From NCBI GenBank assembly GCA_025526995.1, contig JAHLKG010000021.1:1-64000 (forward strand): 64,000 bases of DNA, given 5' to 3'. Position 1 is the first letter of the stretch. Each line of letters opens with the position of its first letter. Below, in pieces: positions 1-10,395 of the stretch. The translations under genes were made by a program, and so were the position numbers. Under the pieces are notes generated by a model. It was given only the letters and a program-made list of their open reading frames with translations. It was not told where the DNA came from and made no database searches. The DNA comes from Powellomyces hirtus (Eukaryota; Chytridiomycota; Chytridiomycetes; Spizellomycetales; Powellomycetaceae).

Positions 1-1010
1 GAGGCCAGTCAAACGCGGGACGAGCGACTGTGGCTAATCTGCCGCGGTAAGCTCGTGCAAGATCCCTTTTTCAGAGATGCACTCATCCAGATCGTTGTTG
101 ACGAACTCTCCCCCTCGATCGGAATGAAATCGTCGAACCCCTTTCATCGGTCTGATTTTCAACGTAGCAAATGAATTCAATCAACTTCGCTAGATTGACC
201 TTTCGCTCTTAGAAAAGAATACCCAGCTAACCAATTAAGTTGTACCAACAGATAATATTAGGAGCATAACCAATTTAAGAAGAGCCTGTAATTAAATAAT
301 GCTAAGCAAGAGCTACACCTGCTAACCCATTACCTCCAGGGGTAGAACCCGGCCGGGAGGCCATTAGAATTTACAAGGTTGCTACCTTTCCCGACCTATA
401 ACTTTTAAGGAATACATACCAAGAGCTATAAATTTATTCCTCGGCGGGTTATTAATTCTTTTAACTTTGGGTCTTTTATGGTAATACTCAGCACCTTTGG
501 TGCTCACAACCTACATAATTACCAGCAAAGGAAACAAGCTTATCCTCATTTTATACAAATATACTTCCTACTAGGAGAGAGTAGTCGTTGATAATGACCA
601 AGGCATATCTCTCATCATCAATCGATGCAGTATGCGGCCCTTTCAAGTCAAAATGTAGTCGAGAATCTTGGCTGAGCGCGTCATGCGTCCGTTGACCGGC
701 AAACGCTTGTGTTTTCCAAATTTGCATCCTTCGCAAGACTGATTTGTCGTCGGAAGCTTGAGGATCTCCATGATATGAGTGCCAGGATAGCCAAGTCGGT
801 GATGGCAGAGCGTTGCTTCATCCGTAGCGGAGTTTATGCTGACATAATCCAGCGGAAGCGGTGAGATGGGATACATTCCTCAAATGAGAGGTATGGTAAC
901 ATCAGCGTGAACACCATTGCAGACTTGAATGAGTGCGATGTCATCCTCTAGACGGTACCCACCCTGTCGCATTATGCTCTACTTGTCCGGCGGAGATCAA
1001 GCGTACTATG
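1..1010 (-). mobile_element. Decayed Ty1/copia retrotransposon fragment (GAG-pre-integrase and integrase core)
   Basis: On the minus strand, pieces of a copia polyprotein can be followed from about 1010 down to 1. First comes an LISAGQ motif, then the GAG-pre-integrase zinc finger (HHRLGYPG followed by CEGCKFGK near 720-815), then the start of the integrase core (DYSLLVGSIFV near 551-585), and finally HSDRGGEFVNNDLDE near 85-130. Stop codons and at least one frameshift (near 150-160) break the frame, and no LTR, reverse transcriptase or RNase H is visible, so this is a dead fragment. The integrase is interrupted between about 216 and 550 by unrelated AT-rich DNA. The element may continue beyond the left window edge. 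Confidence 0.8.
216..550. other. AT-rich insert within the copia integrase, possibly organellar
   Basis: The copia frame stops near 550 and resumes near 215, with only about ten integrase residues unaccounted for, so roughly 335 bases look inserted. The segment is much richer in A and T than the surroundings. It holds one GC-rich palindromic core at about 331-361 containing CCGGCCGG, and short open stretches of hydrophobic residues. AT-rich DNA with isolated GC clusters is typical of fungal mitochondrial genomes, so a nuclear copy of mitochondrial DNA is possible. I could not match it to a named mitochondrial gene, and a decayed transposon is an alternative. Confidence 0.4.
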
Positions 1011-1382
1011 CTGAGCATGCTGAGAAGATGTGCGATCTTCATATATGCGCACTTTCGTCCACAAGTTACAGAAGAGGCTGCCCTTGCAGAACTGGGTTGG
1101 GGTACGAACAGCCGCACTGGCAGTCTCACAGACCGGTTTGCGGTAATAAAAACCACAAACTAATGGTGCTAAGGTTCTGATGTAGTGGACTAAAAGTGAG
1201 GCGGAGAAGAATCCGATGAGATCTATCCTTGTATCTGACCCAGCGGCGCTGCTAGCTCTTCAGCAGGCCCACCACTCTAGCAAAGGTGGTTTAGCGACAG
1301 ATAATTCTTCGCAAAAAGGAATCGTGCTTGTCGAAGCCACGCGAATCGACTAGAGTGTTCAAGCACAATGCTGACTCATCAA
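1011..1382. other. Noncoding stretch between copia fragment and first tRNA-Gly
   Basis: Short open frames only, with no recognisable protein. The last bases before the tRNA (a GCTGACTCATCAA block) recur next to the inverted third tRNA-Gly. Confidence 0.5.
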
Positions 1383-1453
1383 GCATTGGTGGTTTAGTGG
1401 CATAATTACCGCCTGCCACGCGGTAGACCCGAGTTCGATTCTCGGCCAATGCA
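1383..1453 (+). tRNA. tRNA-Gly (anticodon GCC), copy 1
   Basis: A 71-base cloverleaf with acceptor GCATTGG pairing with CCAATGC, discriminator A, anticodon stem-loop CCGCCTGCCACGCGG with anticodon GCC, and T arm GAGTTCGATTCTC. It has no intron. It decodes GGC and GGT glycine codons. Confidence 0.96.
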
Positions 1454-1820
1454 TTCGCCTTCAGCCTGTTTTTCATCTCCTATTCACTTTAGCCATTTCC
1501 TTTTGTTGGTTTCCTCGCCGGGTCCACAGCGGTACATGAAAGAAACAAGCGCATTTTGAGGCTGGTATGAGTAGGAAGTGCATGGTGAAAAGTCCTGGTG
1601 GAAACTGATGTATCGCTCAATGTTTGCAGTCAAACAGTTTGTTATAGTATTCAATTATTAGGAGCATATAGAGGGCAATCAATAGGTGGGATTATAAAAA
1701 TGTAGAATCAGGCTTTTATTGCTTTGACTTAGTTACCTTCAATCTTTTAGACTCACGTCGCAGACCTTAATCTCGTATTGTCGGCTGAAATCTCATAAGA
1801 TCCCAAGGATGTTCATCAAG
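1454..1820. other. Spacer between tRNA-Gly copies 1 and 2
   Basis: AT-rich sequence without a supported gene. Confidence 0.5.
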
Positions 1821-1891
1821 GCATTGGTGGTTTAGTGGCATAATTACCGCCTGCCACGCGGTAGACCCGAGTTCGATTCTCGGCCAATGCA
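1821..1891 (+). tRNA. tRNA-Gly (anticodon GCC), copy 2
   Basis: Identical in sequence to the copy at 1383. The 3' flank TTTATGTTTTTG carries a T run fit for RNA polymerase III termination. Confidence 0.96.
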
Positions 1892-2002
1892 TTTATGTTT
1901 TTGCCCGATACTCCCCGACGTATTCGTTTTAAATGGGCAGTTTTGCCATGGAGGAACTACTTGTTATCTTGAAAGCGTTGGCAAGTATAGAGCAAAAATA
2001 AA

Positions 2003-2073
2003 TGCATTGGCCGAGAATCGAACTCGGGTCTACCGCGTGGCAGGCGGTAATTATGCCACTAAACCACCAATGC
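2003..2073 (-). tRNA. tRNA-Gly (anticodon GCC), copy 3, inverted
   Basis: Same 71-base tRNA on the opposite strand. Its 5' flank (GCTGACTCATCAA read on the minus strand) matches that of copy 1, and its 3' flank (TTTATTTTTG) resembles that of copy 2. The copies therefore arose by duplication of segments larger than the tRNA. Confidence 0.96.
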
Positions 2074-2484
2074 TTGATGAGTCAGCGCGCACTGCGGGTG
2101 ACTGGTATGCTAGTTGGTAGTTTTCTTGGTTTTCTGGAGACCCGTGGCAAATGGGGCGTGGGCAGCCGGTTGACGCGTTTGAATTTGTTGGTTTATCATG
2201 CTGCTCAATAAACGTAGATTTTCGTCGGACGTTTGTGGTGGACAACGACGCAGCACCCGACAAGCGTGACGAAATGGGTTCGCGGTTCAAACGTGGGATC
2301 CCAGGCGCGACCAGGCTATGGCTCTGGTTCCGCACGCGTCTCCTCACCTAATCACTATCACTGCGCCCCCGTTCAAACCAACACATACAACCCCCCGGAA
2401 TTTGAAACACAGTTTCACCATCGCAATGAAAGGTGATACCGTGGGGCTCAGCATGAAACACCTGCTAGACCCCCCCTGCGCTGG

Positions 2485-2515
2485 CACATACACATACACA
2501 CAACACACACACAAC
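2485..2515. repeat. CA-rich microsatellite
   Basis: Irregular CA/ACA repeat. With the GT tract at 2604 it could form an imperfect inverted pair. Confidence 0.8.
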
Positions 2516-2603
2516 GAAATTTCTAGCACAGGCTGAAACGCTGTGAGATGTGCCCCACTTGCTCAGCTATAGCATCTTAGTCTACGGTAAAGGGCACTAC
2601 AAC

Positions 2604-2623
2604 GTGTGTGTGTGTGTGTGTGT
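2604..2623. repeat. (GT)10 microsatellite
   Basis: Ten uninterrupted GT units. Confidence 0.9.
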
Positions 2624-3240
2624 CGGCTGCGTGGGTGGATTGGATGGTCGTGTTTCGCCGTATACAGTGCCCAATCGCCACGCGCGCGAGCTCTTATTGC
2701 TGTTGCAATTACACCGTCTTCCCCGCCCAGAATGCGGGTGGCAAAAGGGCAAAAGTGGAGGGGGGATCGGGAAACCGTGGTCGATTCGGTACGATATGCA
2801 ACGCTAATTTCTCCTCTTCTCGGTTTCTGTCTTTCCTTCCTCCCATCGCAGGACATTGAAATTTGAACTAAAGCCCCCCCGCGCACATGTCACAGTGTAT
2901 TGGAACTTGACGCTTTTCGGATCGCACGGAAAACGAGGTTCTTTTTCATTGCGAAAAGAAAGTTGAAGTGGGCAACCTCTTTGATTGCCCCAAGTTATAC
3001 AGAAAAAAAGCGTTCGACTTGTAAGCCCCGCCCCCTGCTCTGAACCGTACAGTATCGCTATTTTCTTTCCATCAACCAAAACAAGCAGGCCTTCCGTTTG
3101 CAAAAACTGTACATAGCCAAGTTCCTCTTTGTTTCTGGAAGTGCGCTCCACACTCGAACGACGTACGCACATCACCCTTGTTAGCATATACAATCCTCTC
3201 GCACACACGCCCCATACACACATCCGACCGGCCCCCCACG

Positions 3241-4560
3241 ATGGTAGCGACCGCATCCTCGATTTTCAAGATCCGCGCGATTGCCGACTTTCTCGCGCCA
3301 AAGTCCAGCAGCAGCAGCGATGGCGGGGGCGGGGGCGAATCGCTCCTCTCCTTCCGGCAAAGCCAGGCCTTTTATGTCCTGTCGACGGATAAAGTGAAAG
3401 GGCTGTATTTTGTCAGCACGCAATACGCAACCCCGTTCGCGAGGACGGCGGTATCGGGGCTGGTCCCAATATCCCATTTTGAACTCGTCGATCTTCTTAG
3501 CAAGGACCCGTCACCCGCGGCGAAAAACTCCCAGGCGTCCAAAGCAGCCGCCGCCGCCGCCGCCGCCGCGGGAGCTACCAGCAAACCAAAGGAGAAGATC
3601 ACAAAACGCCTGTACTCGTACCTGCAGGCCAACGTCCGTCGGCATTCGGAAGGCGCACTCTTGGCGCCGCCCGTGGCCCGCCCGGAAGACGAAGAACCCG
3701 CCCGACGAGCCGACACCATCCCGCGCAACGTTCACTCCGCTCAACGACCCACCGCTGCCGCCGACGCCTCCTCTCGAGACCGCTCCCCCGCAACGGGCTT
3801 CCCGTTCCCCGGCGTCAACAACAACGATCGGGTGATTGACGCCGAAATCATATCCGCGGTGCACCGCCCCTCGCGCGTCGACGACGGCAACGCAACCCTC
3901 TTCACATCCACCCCGCCGCGCAACAGCATCGCGTACACGCTCCGCGTCGCCCGCCAAAAATCCACCCACGTCATCTCGCGCACGTTCGAGGATTTCTTGA
4001 TCCTCAGCAACTCGCTGACGCAATTCTTTGGGCCGTTTGCGGACTCGAACCAGTTCATCCCGACGCTCCCGCCGCCGGTCACCCTGTCCCTCGACGACCA
4101 GACGTTGACGAAACAGGTGCAGGAACAACAGAAGCAGCTGGCGGAATACATGGCTCAGCTGTGCCATGGCATGCCTATTACAATGTTCGAGTCTGGCATC
4201 GTCGCCCGCTTTTTTGCGCCGCGGTCAAATGAGGAGGCGGCGCAACAGGGCATCCGGCGGGACTCGGGGTTCGCGCAGGAAAACCAACCAAAGGATTCCT
4301 CTTCCTCCTCGTTATCGCTACGACAACGGAGACCCTCTGGCGGGTCACCGCCGCGCGCTCGCCCAGAACTTGCTTCCCGCCACACTTTCCAGTCATACAA
4401 CAAGCACGCCCTGGACGGTGTGGTTGACACCATCGCGGGCGACATGGATTCCAAGCTCATGATACAATCCCCGACATCCACAATGAATGGTCTTCCGCTC
4501 GGTCGGAAAACCCCCAACAGTGCCTTTGATACGGAAGACTTTTTGAAGGCCTATTCGTGA
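3241..4560 (+). CDS. SH3-PX domain protein, Bem1-like scaffold
   Basis: Single-exon gene of 439 residues. Residues about 8-105 resemble the second SH3 domain of Bem1: IRAIADFLAPK, an inserted Ser/Gly-rich loop, LSFRQSQAFYVLS, and the closing GLVPISHFELVD. An alanine run follows. Residues about 201-328 match a PX domain (SRTFEDFLILSNSL, then FIPTLPPP, then YMAQLCHGMPI). PX domains bind phosphoinositides, and Bem1-type scaffolds link Cdc42, its exchange factor and PAK kinases at sites of polar growth. The usual C-terminal PB1 domain is not visible; the tail is Ser/Arg/Pro-rich. The ATG at 3241 has a good context and sits directly before conserved sequence. An upstream in-frame ATG at 3178 would add a poorly conserved leader and is probably 5' UTR. 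Confidence 0.78.
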   Translation: MVATASSIFKIRAIADFLAPKSSSSSDGGGGGESLLSFRQSQAFYVLSTDKVKGLYFVSTQYATPFARTAVSGLVPISHFELVDLLSKDPSPAAKNSQASKAAAAAAAAAGATSKPKEKITKRLYSYLQANVRRHSEGALLAPPVARPEDEEPARRADTIPRNVHSAQRPTAAADASSRDRSPATGFPFPGVNNNDRVIDAEIISAVHRPSRVDDGNATLFTSTPPRNSIAYTLRVARQKSTHVISRTFEDFLILSNSLTQFFGPFADSNQFIPTLPPPVTLSLDDQTLTKQVQEQQKQLAEYMAQLCHGMPITMFESGIVARFFAPRSNEEAAQQGIRRDSGFAQENQPKDSSSSSLSLRQRRPSGGSPPRARPELASRHTFQSYNKHALDGVVDTIAGDMDSKLMIQSPTSTMNGLPLGRKTPNSAFDTEDFLKAYS

Positions 4561-4907
4561 GAGACCGCTGTAGGGAGTGTTGAACAGGATGTGTTTACAG
4601 CAGCTAGTACAGCAATAAATTGTAGTTTACAACTAGAAAACTTTGATCTCATCATTCATTCCATCAACTGTCGTTTTTGGTGATATTTCTTGCATAGCAT
4701 TTTTTTTGGTGAACACGATAGACACCCAAAAGACGAGAACCCATTAGAGTCAGAAAACTATATTGCAGTACACTACGAACTTGCGCGACTTTTTCAAAAA
4801 AAAATAAGGACACATCGTCGCCAAATCTGGGGATTCATTCCGACCACAATCGATAGATTCGTGGCTTTTTACTATGTTTTCACGCGTCTTTGCAAGACAA
4901 TGCACCT
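4561..4907. other. Convergent intergenic spacer
   Basis: Shared 3' region between the SH3-PX gene and the Rab5 gene, AT-rich with AATAAA-like motifs (AGCAATAAAT near 4611). No gene seen. Confidence 0.6.
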
Positions 4908-5769
4908 TTAGCAAGCGCACGGCCCCTGTTGCGTATTCCGACCGCCTGGGCCAGCGTTGAGGTCTACACGACCAGTACCGGCCGCTCCATTTCCACCTGC
5001 ACCTGAGGCTCCACCGCGTCCTCCACGCGCCGCAAGTAGCTGTTCCAGTGGAATCTTCTTGGCTGATGCGAAATACGGATGAGTGATCCTGAAATTCTAT
5101 TCAATTCTATTCGAAACTGACGGGTCAAGCACTTACCAATTTCTGTGAACACATCCATCACGTTGTCACCCGTCTTGGCTGAAGCCTCGGCACAGAGCAG
5201 ACCCGCTTCCGCGGCATATGCGCTCGCTTCCTCTGCTGGCACGCCCCGTGATGTAGCGGCCAAGTCCAACTTGTTACCAACCAGAGCAATGACAATGTTG
5301 GGGTTTGCTTGGCGTTGAAGCTCTTTGACCCACGACTTTGCCTTGTCCAGAGATGCCTAGACAAACACCAACAAAAGATGTCAAAACCCTGCAAAAATGC
5401 TCCTGATTGCCAGGCTAGGTAGAAACATACCGGCTTGGTGATATCATACACCACGACAGCAGCCTGTGCATTTCGGTAGTACATTGGAGCGAGGGAATGG
5501 AATCGTTCTTGACCGGCGGTATCCCAAATCTCAAACTTTATGATTTTGTCGTCCAGTTTGCATTTTTGGGTCAGGAAGGCGGCACCAATGGTGGGCTCTT
5601 TGTTTTCCTGGAATTCGTTGTTTACGAAACGCAGCACCAAGGAGGATTTCCCCACGGCAGCCTCGCCCAAAAGCACGAGTTTAACTTGAATGGGCTTCAG
5701 GGTTGCGGCATCGACAGCTCCTGCGGCGGCGGCAGCAGCACCGCCGGGTTGAGCAGATGGTGTGGACAT
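4908..5769 (-). CDS. Rab5-family GTPase (Ypt5/Vps21 type)
   Basis: Three exons on the minus strand: 5769-5431, 5356-5137 and 5062-4908, giving 237 residues. Introns are 5430-5357 (GTATG..TAG) and 5136-5063 (GTAAGT..CAG). An Ala-rich N-terminus precedes the P-loop GEAAVGKS (residues 35-42). The switch region has [11 protein letters not shown], and WDTAGQE (82-88), GNKLDL and ASAKTG supply the other guanine-binding motifs. [20 protein letters not shown] and [17 protein letters not shown] are Rab5 signatures. The C-terminus ends CAC, a CxC geranylgeranylation motif. Rab5 controls early endosome fusion and vacuolar sorting. A 5' UTR intron (donor near 5928, acceptor near 5824) is possible. Family call is very secure. 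Confidence 0.95.
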
Positions 5770-6758
5770 TTGAGGGTTAGAGAAAAGGCGGTTTTCGCAG
5801 GGAAAAATGAAGGACGGGGTGATTCTAAAGTTGGTTAGGCAGGAAGCTAGACGTGCAGAGCCGGTGGTGGCAGAATAAGTAGGTGAATGTCCCGGCAGAT
5901 AGGGAGACACGGGAGCCTTACTTACAGCGGGTGACTTTGGGACGTGTATGGTGGGGGAACGTTGCCAAAGCGGGTGATGGTGAGCTCAGTATTGTGAGAG
6001 TGGGAAAATGTACAAATTGGCAGTCTTGCCAAGTAGTGGGTGTGTTTCTGGGAGTGGGTAAGTGGAGGAGTCAGCAGGCGTTGGTCTGAACGGAGGCGTT
6101 AGTTATGACTTTGGCCATTAATACGCACGCACCACCGTCTGTCTCTATGAGTGAGTGAGTGATGGATGATTGATTGAGACACGAGCGAGCGTCAAGAAGA
6201 CAAGACCGAGTCATCAGAAGGGAGCGAGGAGCCCATTATCGTCCATCCCCCCTCATCATCCCCATCATATCATCATCATCATCATATTATCACCACTTTG
6301 AGTGAAACTGCTGACGGTGGCTGTGCGTGATGCTGCATATGGGATCCTACATCCATCCATCTTAGCGCACGTGACTTTACCCAGACCTGTATATGGCATG
6401 TCGCTGACGACAAGGGCATTGGATGCAGGTGGGATTGGCAAGGAGGACTGTATCGATACTATATCTATCTGTCAAGGACAAGGCATTTCTCGTGGATGTT
6501 CCCTCAACTAATGATGTCATCACTCTATTCATTCATTCACATCCCACCCAATTCTTTGCTCTTTCGTTCGATATCGTTTCTATCAATTCTCTGCTTCCAC
6601 TTTTTGTGTATCGATACGATAAGTGAAGGAAGCGAATGGAACGCGTGCGAAAAAAAAGGGGATGACGCATGACGCGTCGCCCACCACATAAAAGCCAGCT
6701 GCCCCCCCTCGTCCCACTTCCTGTACTCAACTAAAATATTCTCAAAACGCAGAACACC
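5770..6758. promoter_or_regulatory. Divergent promoter region of Rab5 and aldo-keto reductase
   Basis: About 1 kb between two genes read away from each other. It contains an ATC/CAT microsatellite (about 6251-6290). A TATA-like CATAAAA lies at 6687-6693, 66 bases before the reductase ATG. No additional gene seen. Confidence 0.5.
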
Positions 6759-7849
6759 ATGGCCACCACTATTCCTACAATCAAGCTCAACACCGGGGCT
6801 CACATGCCCCAGGTCGGTCTCGGCACCTGGCAGTCCGAGCCCGGAGAAGTCGGGCAGGCCGTCACCGCTGCCATCGAGGCTGGCTATACCCACATCGATG
6901 GCGCAATGTGCTACCAGAACGAGAAAGAAGTCGGCGCTGCCCTCAAGAAGCTCTTCAAGGACGGCAAAATCAAGCGAGAGAACCTCTTTTACACGAGCAA
7001 GTTGTGGAATACGTGAGTTATTTGTCCTCCATGTTGTGACAAAGCAGAACCGCCCCCAAGAGCCGCAGCGACTCACCGGAGCGCTTGTTTACAGCTTCCA
7101 CCGGGTCGACAAAGTGGCCGAAGGTTTCAACACTACCCTGAGCGACTTGGGGCTTGACTACCTGGATCTTTTCTTGGTCCACTGGCCTTACTCTTTCCAG
7201 CCGGGAGAGACCTTGTTCCCCAAGGACGCCAACGACAAAATCATCCTCGACTCTACAGACATTGTCGAGACATGGAAGGAAATGGAGGTAATTTGGATGA
7301 GAGCAGATGTTGGAATGACGTTGCACCATCCGATTACTGATGAGCGGTTCCCGCATACATGTATAGAAACTTGTTGACGCAGGCAAAGTAAAGGCCATCG
7401 GCGTCTCCAACTTTGACATCAACGCACTCAAGCACCTCCTTGCCAACTGCCGAATTCGCCCTGCTGTCAACCAGGTCGAACTGCACCCCTACCTTCCGCA
7501 ACCCGCCCTGGTCGATTTCTGCAAGAAGGAGGGCATCGCAGTCACTGCGTACTCTCCTCTTGGTTCCGGCGGTGAGCCGTCTCTAATCAAGGACGAGACC
7601 ATCACCAAGATTGCAAAGGCCCACGGAAAGGATGCCGGACAGATCCTCATCTCTTGGGCCGTGCAGCGTGGTACCATTGTTATCCCAAAGTCTGTCAAGC
7701 CATCCCGCATCCAGAGCAACTTGCAGATCATCAAATTGAGCGACGAGGAGATGAAGGAGATCAGCTCCATCAAGACCCGCAAACGATTTGTGGACTGCAA
7801 GTCATTCTGGTCCCTCGACCTGTTCAAGGGCGACACTGCCGACAATTAG
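6759..7849 (+). CDS. Aldo-keto reductase, NADPH-dependent
   Basis: Three exons, 6759-7012, 7095-7287 and 7367-7849, encode 309 residues, the normal AKR length. The TIM-barrel tetrad is present: Asp47 and Tyr52 in [11 protein letters not shown], Lys81 in FYTSKLWNT and His114 in LVHWP. The family signatures [18 protein letters not shown] and [10 protein letters not shown] (cofactor 2'-phosphate site) are also seen. Such enzymes reduce aldehydes and ketones, including sugars such as xylose or glycerol aldehyde, in the cytosol. The substrate cannot be told from sequence. CAMCY-type spacing around Tyr52 (usually DTAYxYGNE) is slightly unusual. Introns are 82 and 79 bases with canonical borders. 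Confidence 0.93.
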
Positions 7850-8082
7850 ATCAATGGACCATTGTACATAGTAGAATCGCGAACAATATCATCTTGTTTA
7901 ATCACACATCAGTACTCAAAAGTGCCTCGCTTGCTTTACTTCCATCATTCATGGCCCGCGCTGCTACACTCAAAACAAGCTAAATTTATACAGGTAGATA
8001 ACAAAGAAAACTCTGCTACGTGGCAAGACGGTCATCGGTGGGGACCAATCCAGAGGCATTGCGGACGGAATCAGCGAGGTCG

Positions 8083-10395
8083 TCAACCTTCAGCAGGTGT
8101 CCAACCTGATCCGGCGCCACCACCGAAACTTCCCCCCCTCTCTTTTCGTGGTGGTGCCTTGTAAGTGAATCCAGCAAACGCCAGCCGTTTTCGCATATCC
8201 AGCATGTCAGCCGTGTCACCATCGCCCCCTGCGGCGACATTGCCTTCTTGTGGCAGTGCGGCCGGATACTGCGTCGGCGAGTGGTACGGGGCCTCGCCGG
8301 ATGGTAATGGTTGTTGCTGCGGAGGCTGATTCCACGCAGCGTCATCGTCCTCAATCGGATCAAAGTAGGACGTGTCGGTATCGCTAGTGAGCGTCGGTAC
8401 AAACGGCGGCGTCATGACCGCCAGCTCTTCCCAGTCGACTGAGCGAAACCACGGGTGCTTCTTGATCTCTGCCGTCTCTGACTCGGTGGCAGGGGTGGTG
8501 ATGTTGCTCGCGTACGACCCGGTGGAATGGGGTGTGGACCCCAGCCGATTCTCCTTGTCACAGACCAGCTTCAGAATGAAATCCTGGGCTTCGCGCGACA
8601 CGTAGGGTTTTGCAGGGAATCGCAAACATTTTCTCCAGTTGACGATTTTCAGCTTGGTCTGCTGGCGGTTCTTGCTGCAGAACGGGGGGAATCCATACAG
8701 CATCTCAAAGACAATAACTCCCAAGGACCACCAGTCACAGGCCTTATCATATCCGTTCCCCAGCAGAATCTCGGGCGCCATGTAGTTATTCGTCCCCACC
8801 ACGCTGAACGCCTGTTGTTTCCGATTCGTGTCGCGCCACTGCAGAATTTTGGTTCGTGGCGGCATGTAGTCGAAATTCAGAGGCGGTGAGTCGATGGGGA
8901 GCTCACTGTGCGAAGGTGGAGTATCAAACAGCGCGTCGGTCGAGACCGTATTGAGTGGGGAATCGGCATTGAAGGAAGAGCTGGCGCTGTTGCCGCCCCC
9001 GCTGCTGCTGTCGAATCCGCTCATGGCCCGTTGGATCGTCGTACGCCGCTGCTCCTCGTAATATGAAGAGTCGTGAGCCCAGTGGAAGTCGGTAGCCAAC
9101 CCGAAATCTGTCACTTTGATGTGGCCGTCGGCGTCAAAAAGAAAGTTGTCCGGTTTGACGTCACGGTGGATAACTCTGTGAATTTCATAAGGCAACCAAG
9201 CGAGTTTGGGTAAAAGCATCCCAAAAAAAAACACATCCCCTACAGCCCCCAGAGTGCGGTTACTTTCAACAGTGCACAGAATAATACGTACCCCAATTTA
9301 TGCACTTCCTCAATCGCCAATATCATTTCTGCCACATAGTGTTTCGCGAATTCCTCCTCAAAAACATCCAGCTTGATAAGGAGACTCAGGAGGTCCCCGC
9401 CCGGCATATACTCCATTACAAAATACAGATACTCTGCGTCCTGAAACGTGTACACGAGCCTCACGACCCAATTCGCGGACTCTGCCGCCGCATCCGACAG
9501 CAGGTCTCGTTCCGCACGCACATGCGACTCCTGATTGCGTTTGATGGTATCCGCTTTCCGCAATATCTTCATCGCAAACACCTCTTTGCTCCCGCGATGC
9601 CGCACCAGCCGCACCAGTCCAAACGCACCATGCCCCAACGTGCGAATCGTGTCGAAATCAGCAACCGTGATTTTCTCCCGCGTGCGCCGCATGCGTTCCG
9701 ATTCCCGCGTGAGCCAGTCTTGCCGCACCCCGCGCTTCTCCGCCTCAGTCAGCGACGTCATCCCCGCGAGTTCGGATTCCAGCTGTAACCGCCGCTTGGC
9801 CCGCGCGGTCGGACCCGACTTGTACACCCGGTCAAAATACTGCTCGAAATAAATCTTGGCCGCCACCGACCGCTCCACCGTTGCCCGCGAGACCCCCGTC
9901 GGAGTCGTTGCACTGCTCACGGTGCTGGACCGGCTTCCCGCCGATTCCGGACGTTTCGACGATGGGGACCCCCCACCACCCTCCCCCCGTGCTGCTTCCC
10001 CCCCACCAGCCGGTGCTGGACTGACTTTTTTCTGCCATGGCTGGATCCTGGCTTTGAACGATCTCAATTTATCGTCACCCCCCGTGTCATCCGGATTGTA
10101 CTTGCTCCCCCCTCCTTTATCATCCCCCGCATCTTTATTGCTCTGCTTCCGATCAAGCGTGTTGATCTTGTGGAGCTGCTTTTCCGCTTCGTGCGCTGTT
10201 TCGGCGTGCACGCGATGACTGGACTTGTGGTAAACCAAAAAGAAGACAAAAACAAGAAACCCCAAAAATCAGCATCAACAACAGAAAAAAAACGACCAAT
10301 CCCTTTCCGCCCGCCCTCCCATTTCTCCAATAGCCAGCCCTTTTCGCAACGTTCACTCCCAATACGCACTCAAAACTAGTCGGTTGTGAAATCAT
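8083..10395 (-). CDS. NDR/LATS-family AGC protein kinase (Cbk1/Orb6/Cot1-like)
   Basis: Model with exons 10395-10370, 10218-9292 and 9175-8083, 681 residues, in frame throughout. The N-terminal region has low-complexity Pro/Ser/Gly stretches and then the basic MOB-binding segment (VAAKIYFEQYFDRVY..RAKRRLQLESEL). The kinase domain starts near residue 197 with LGHGAFGLV, then FAMKILRK, IHRDVKPDN, TDFGLATDF, the activation segment GTNNYMAPE and CDWWSLGVIVFEMLYG. A long Ser-rich insert separates DFG from APE, as in NDR kinases. FAGFTYK near residue 655 is the C-terminal hydrophobic motif. These kinases act with MOB proteins in polar growth and septation. The 26-base first exon is inferred from a GTGCGT donor and frame fit only; the rest is secure. 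Confidence 0.85.

Larger units (their letters stand above)
2074..3240. other. Noncoding region upstream of the SH3-PX gene
   Basis: About 1.2 kb without a supported gene. It holds a CA-rich tract, a GT microsatellite and homopolymer runs. The 3' part is presumably promoter and 5' UTR of the gene starting at 3241. Confidence 0.5.

Noticed and set aside
3511..4167. 218-codon open frame antisense to the SH3-PX gene
   Set aside because: Arg-rich shadow of a GC-biased gene with clear domains on the plus strand.
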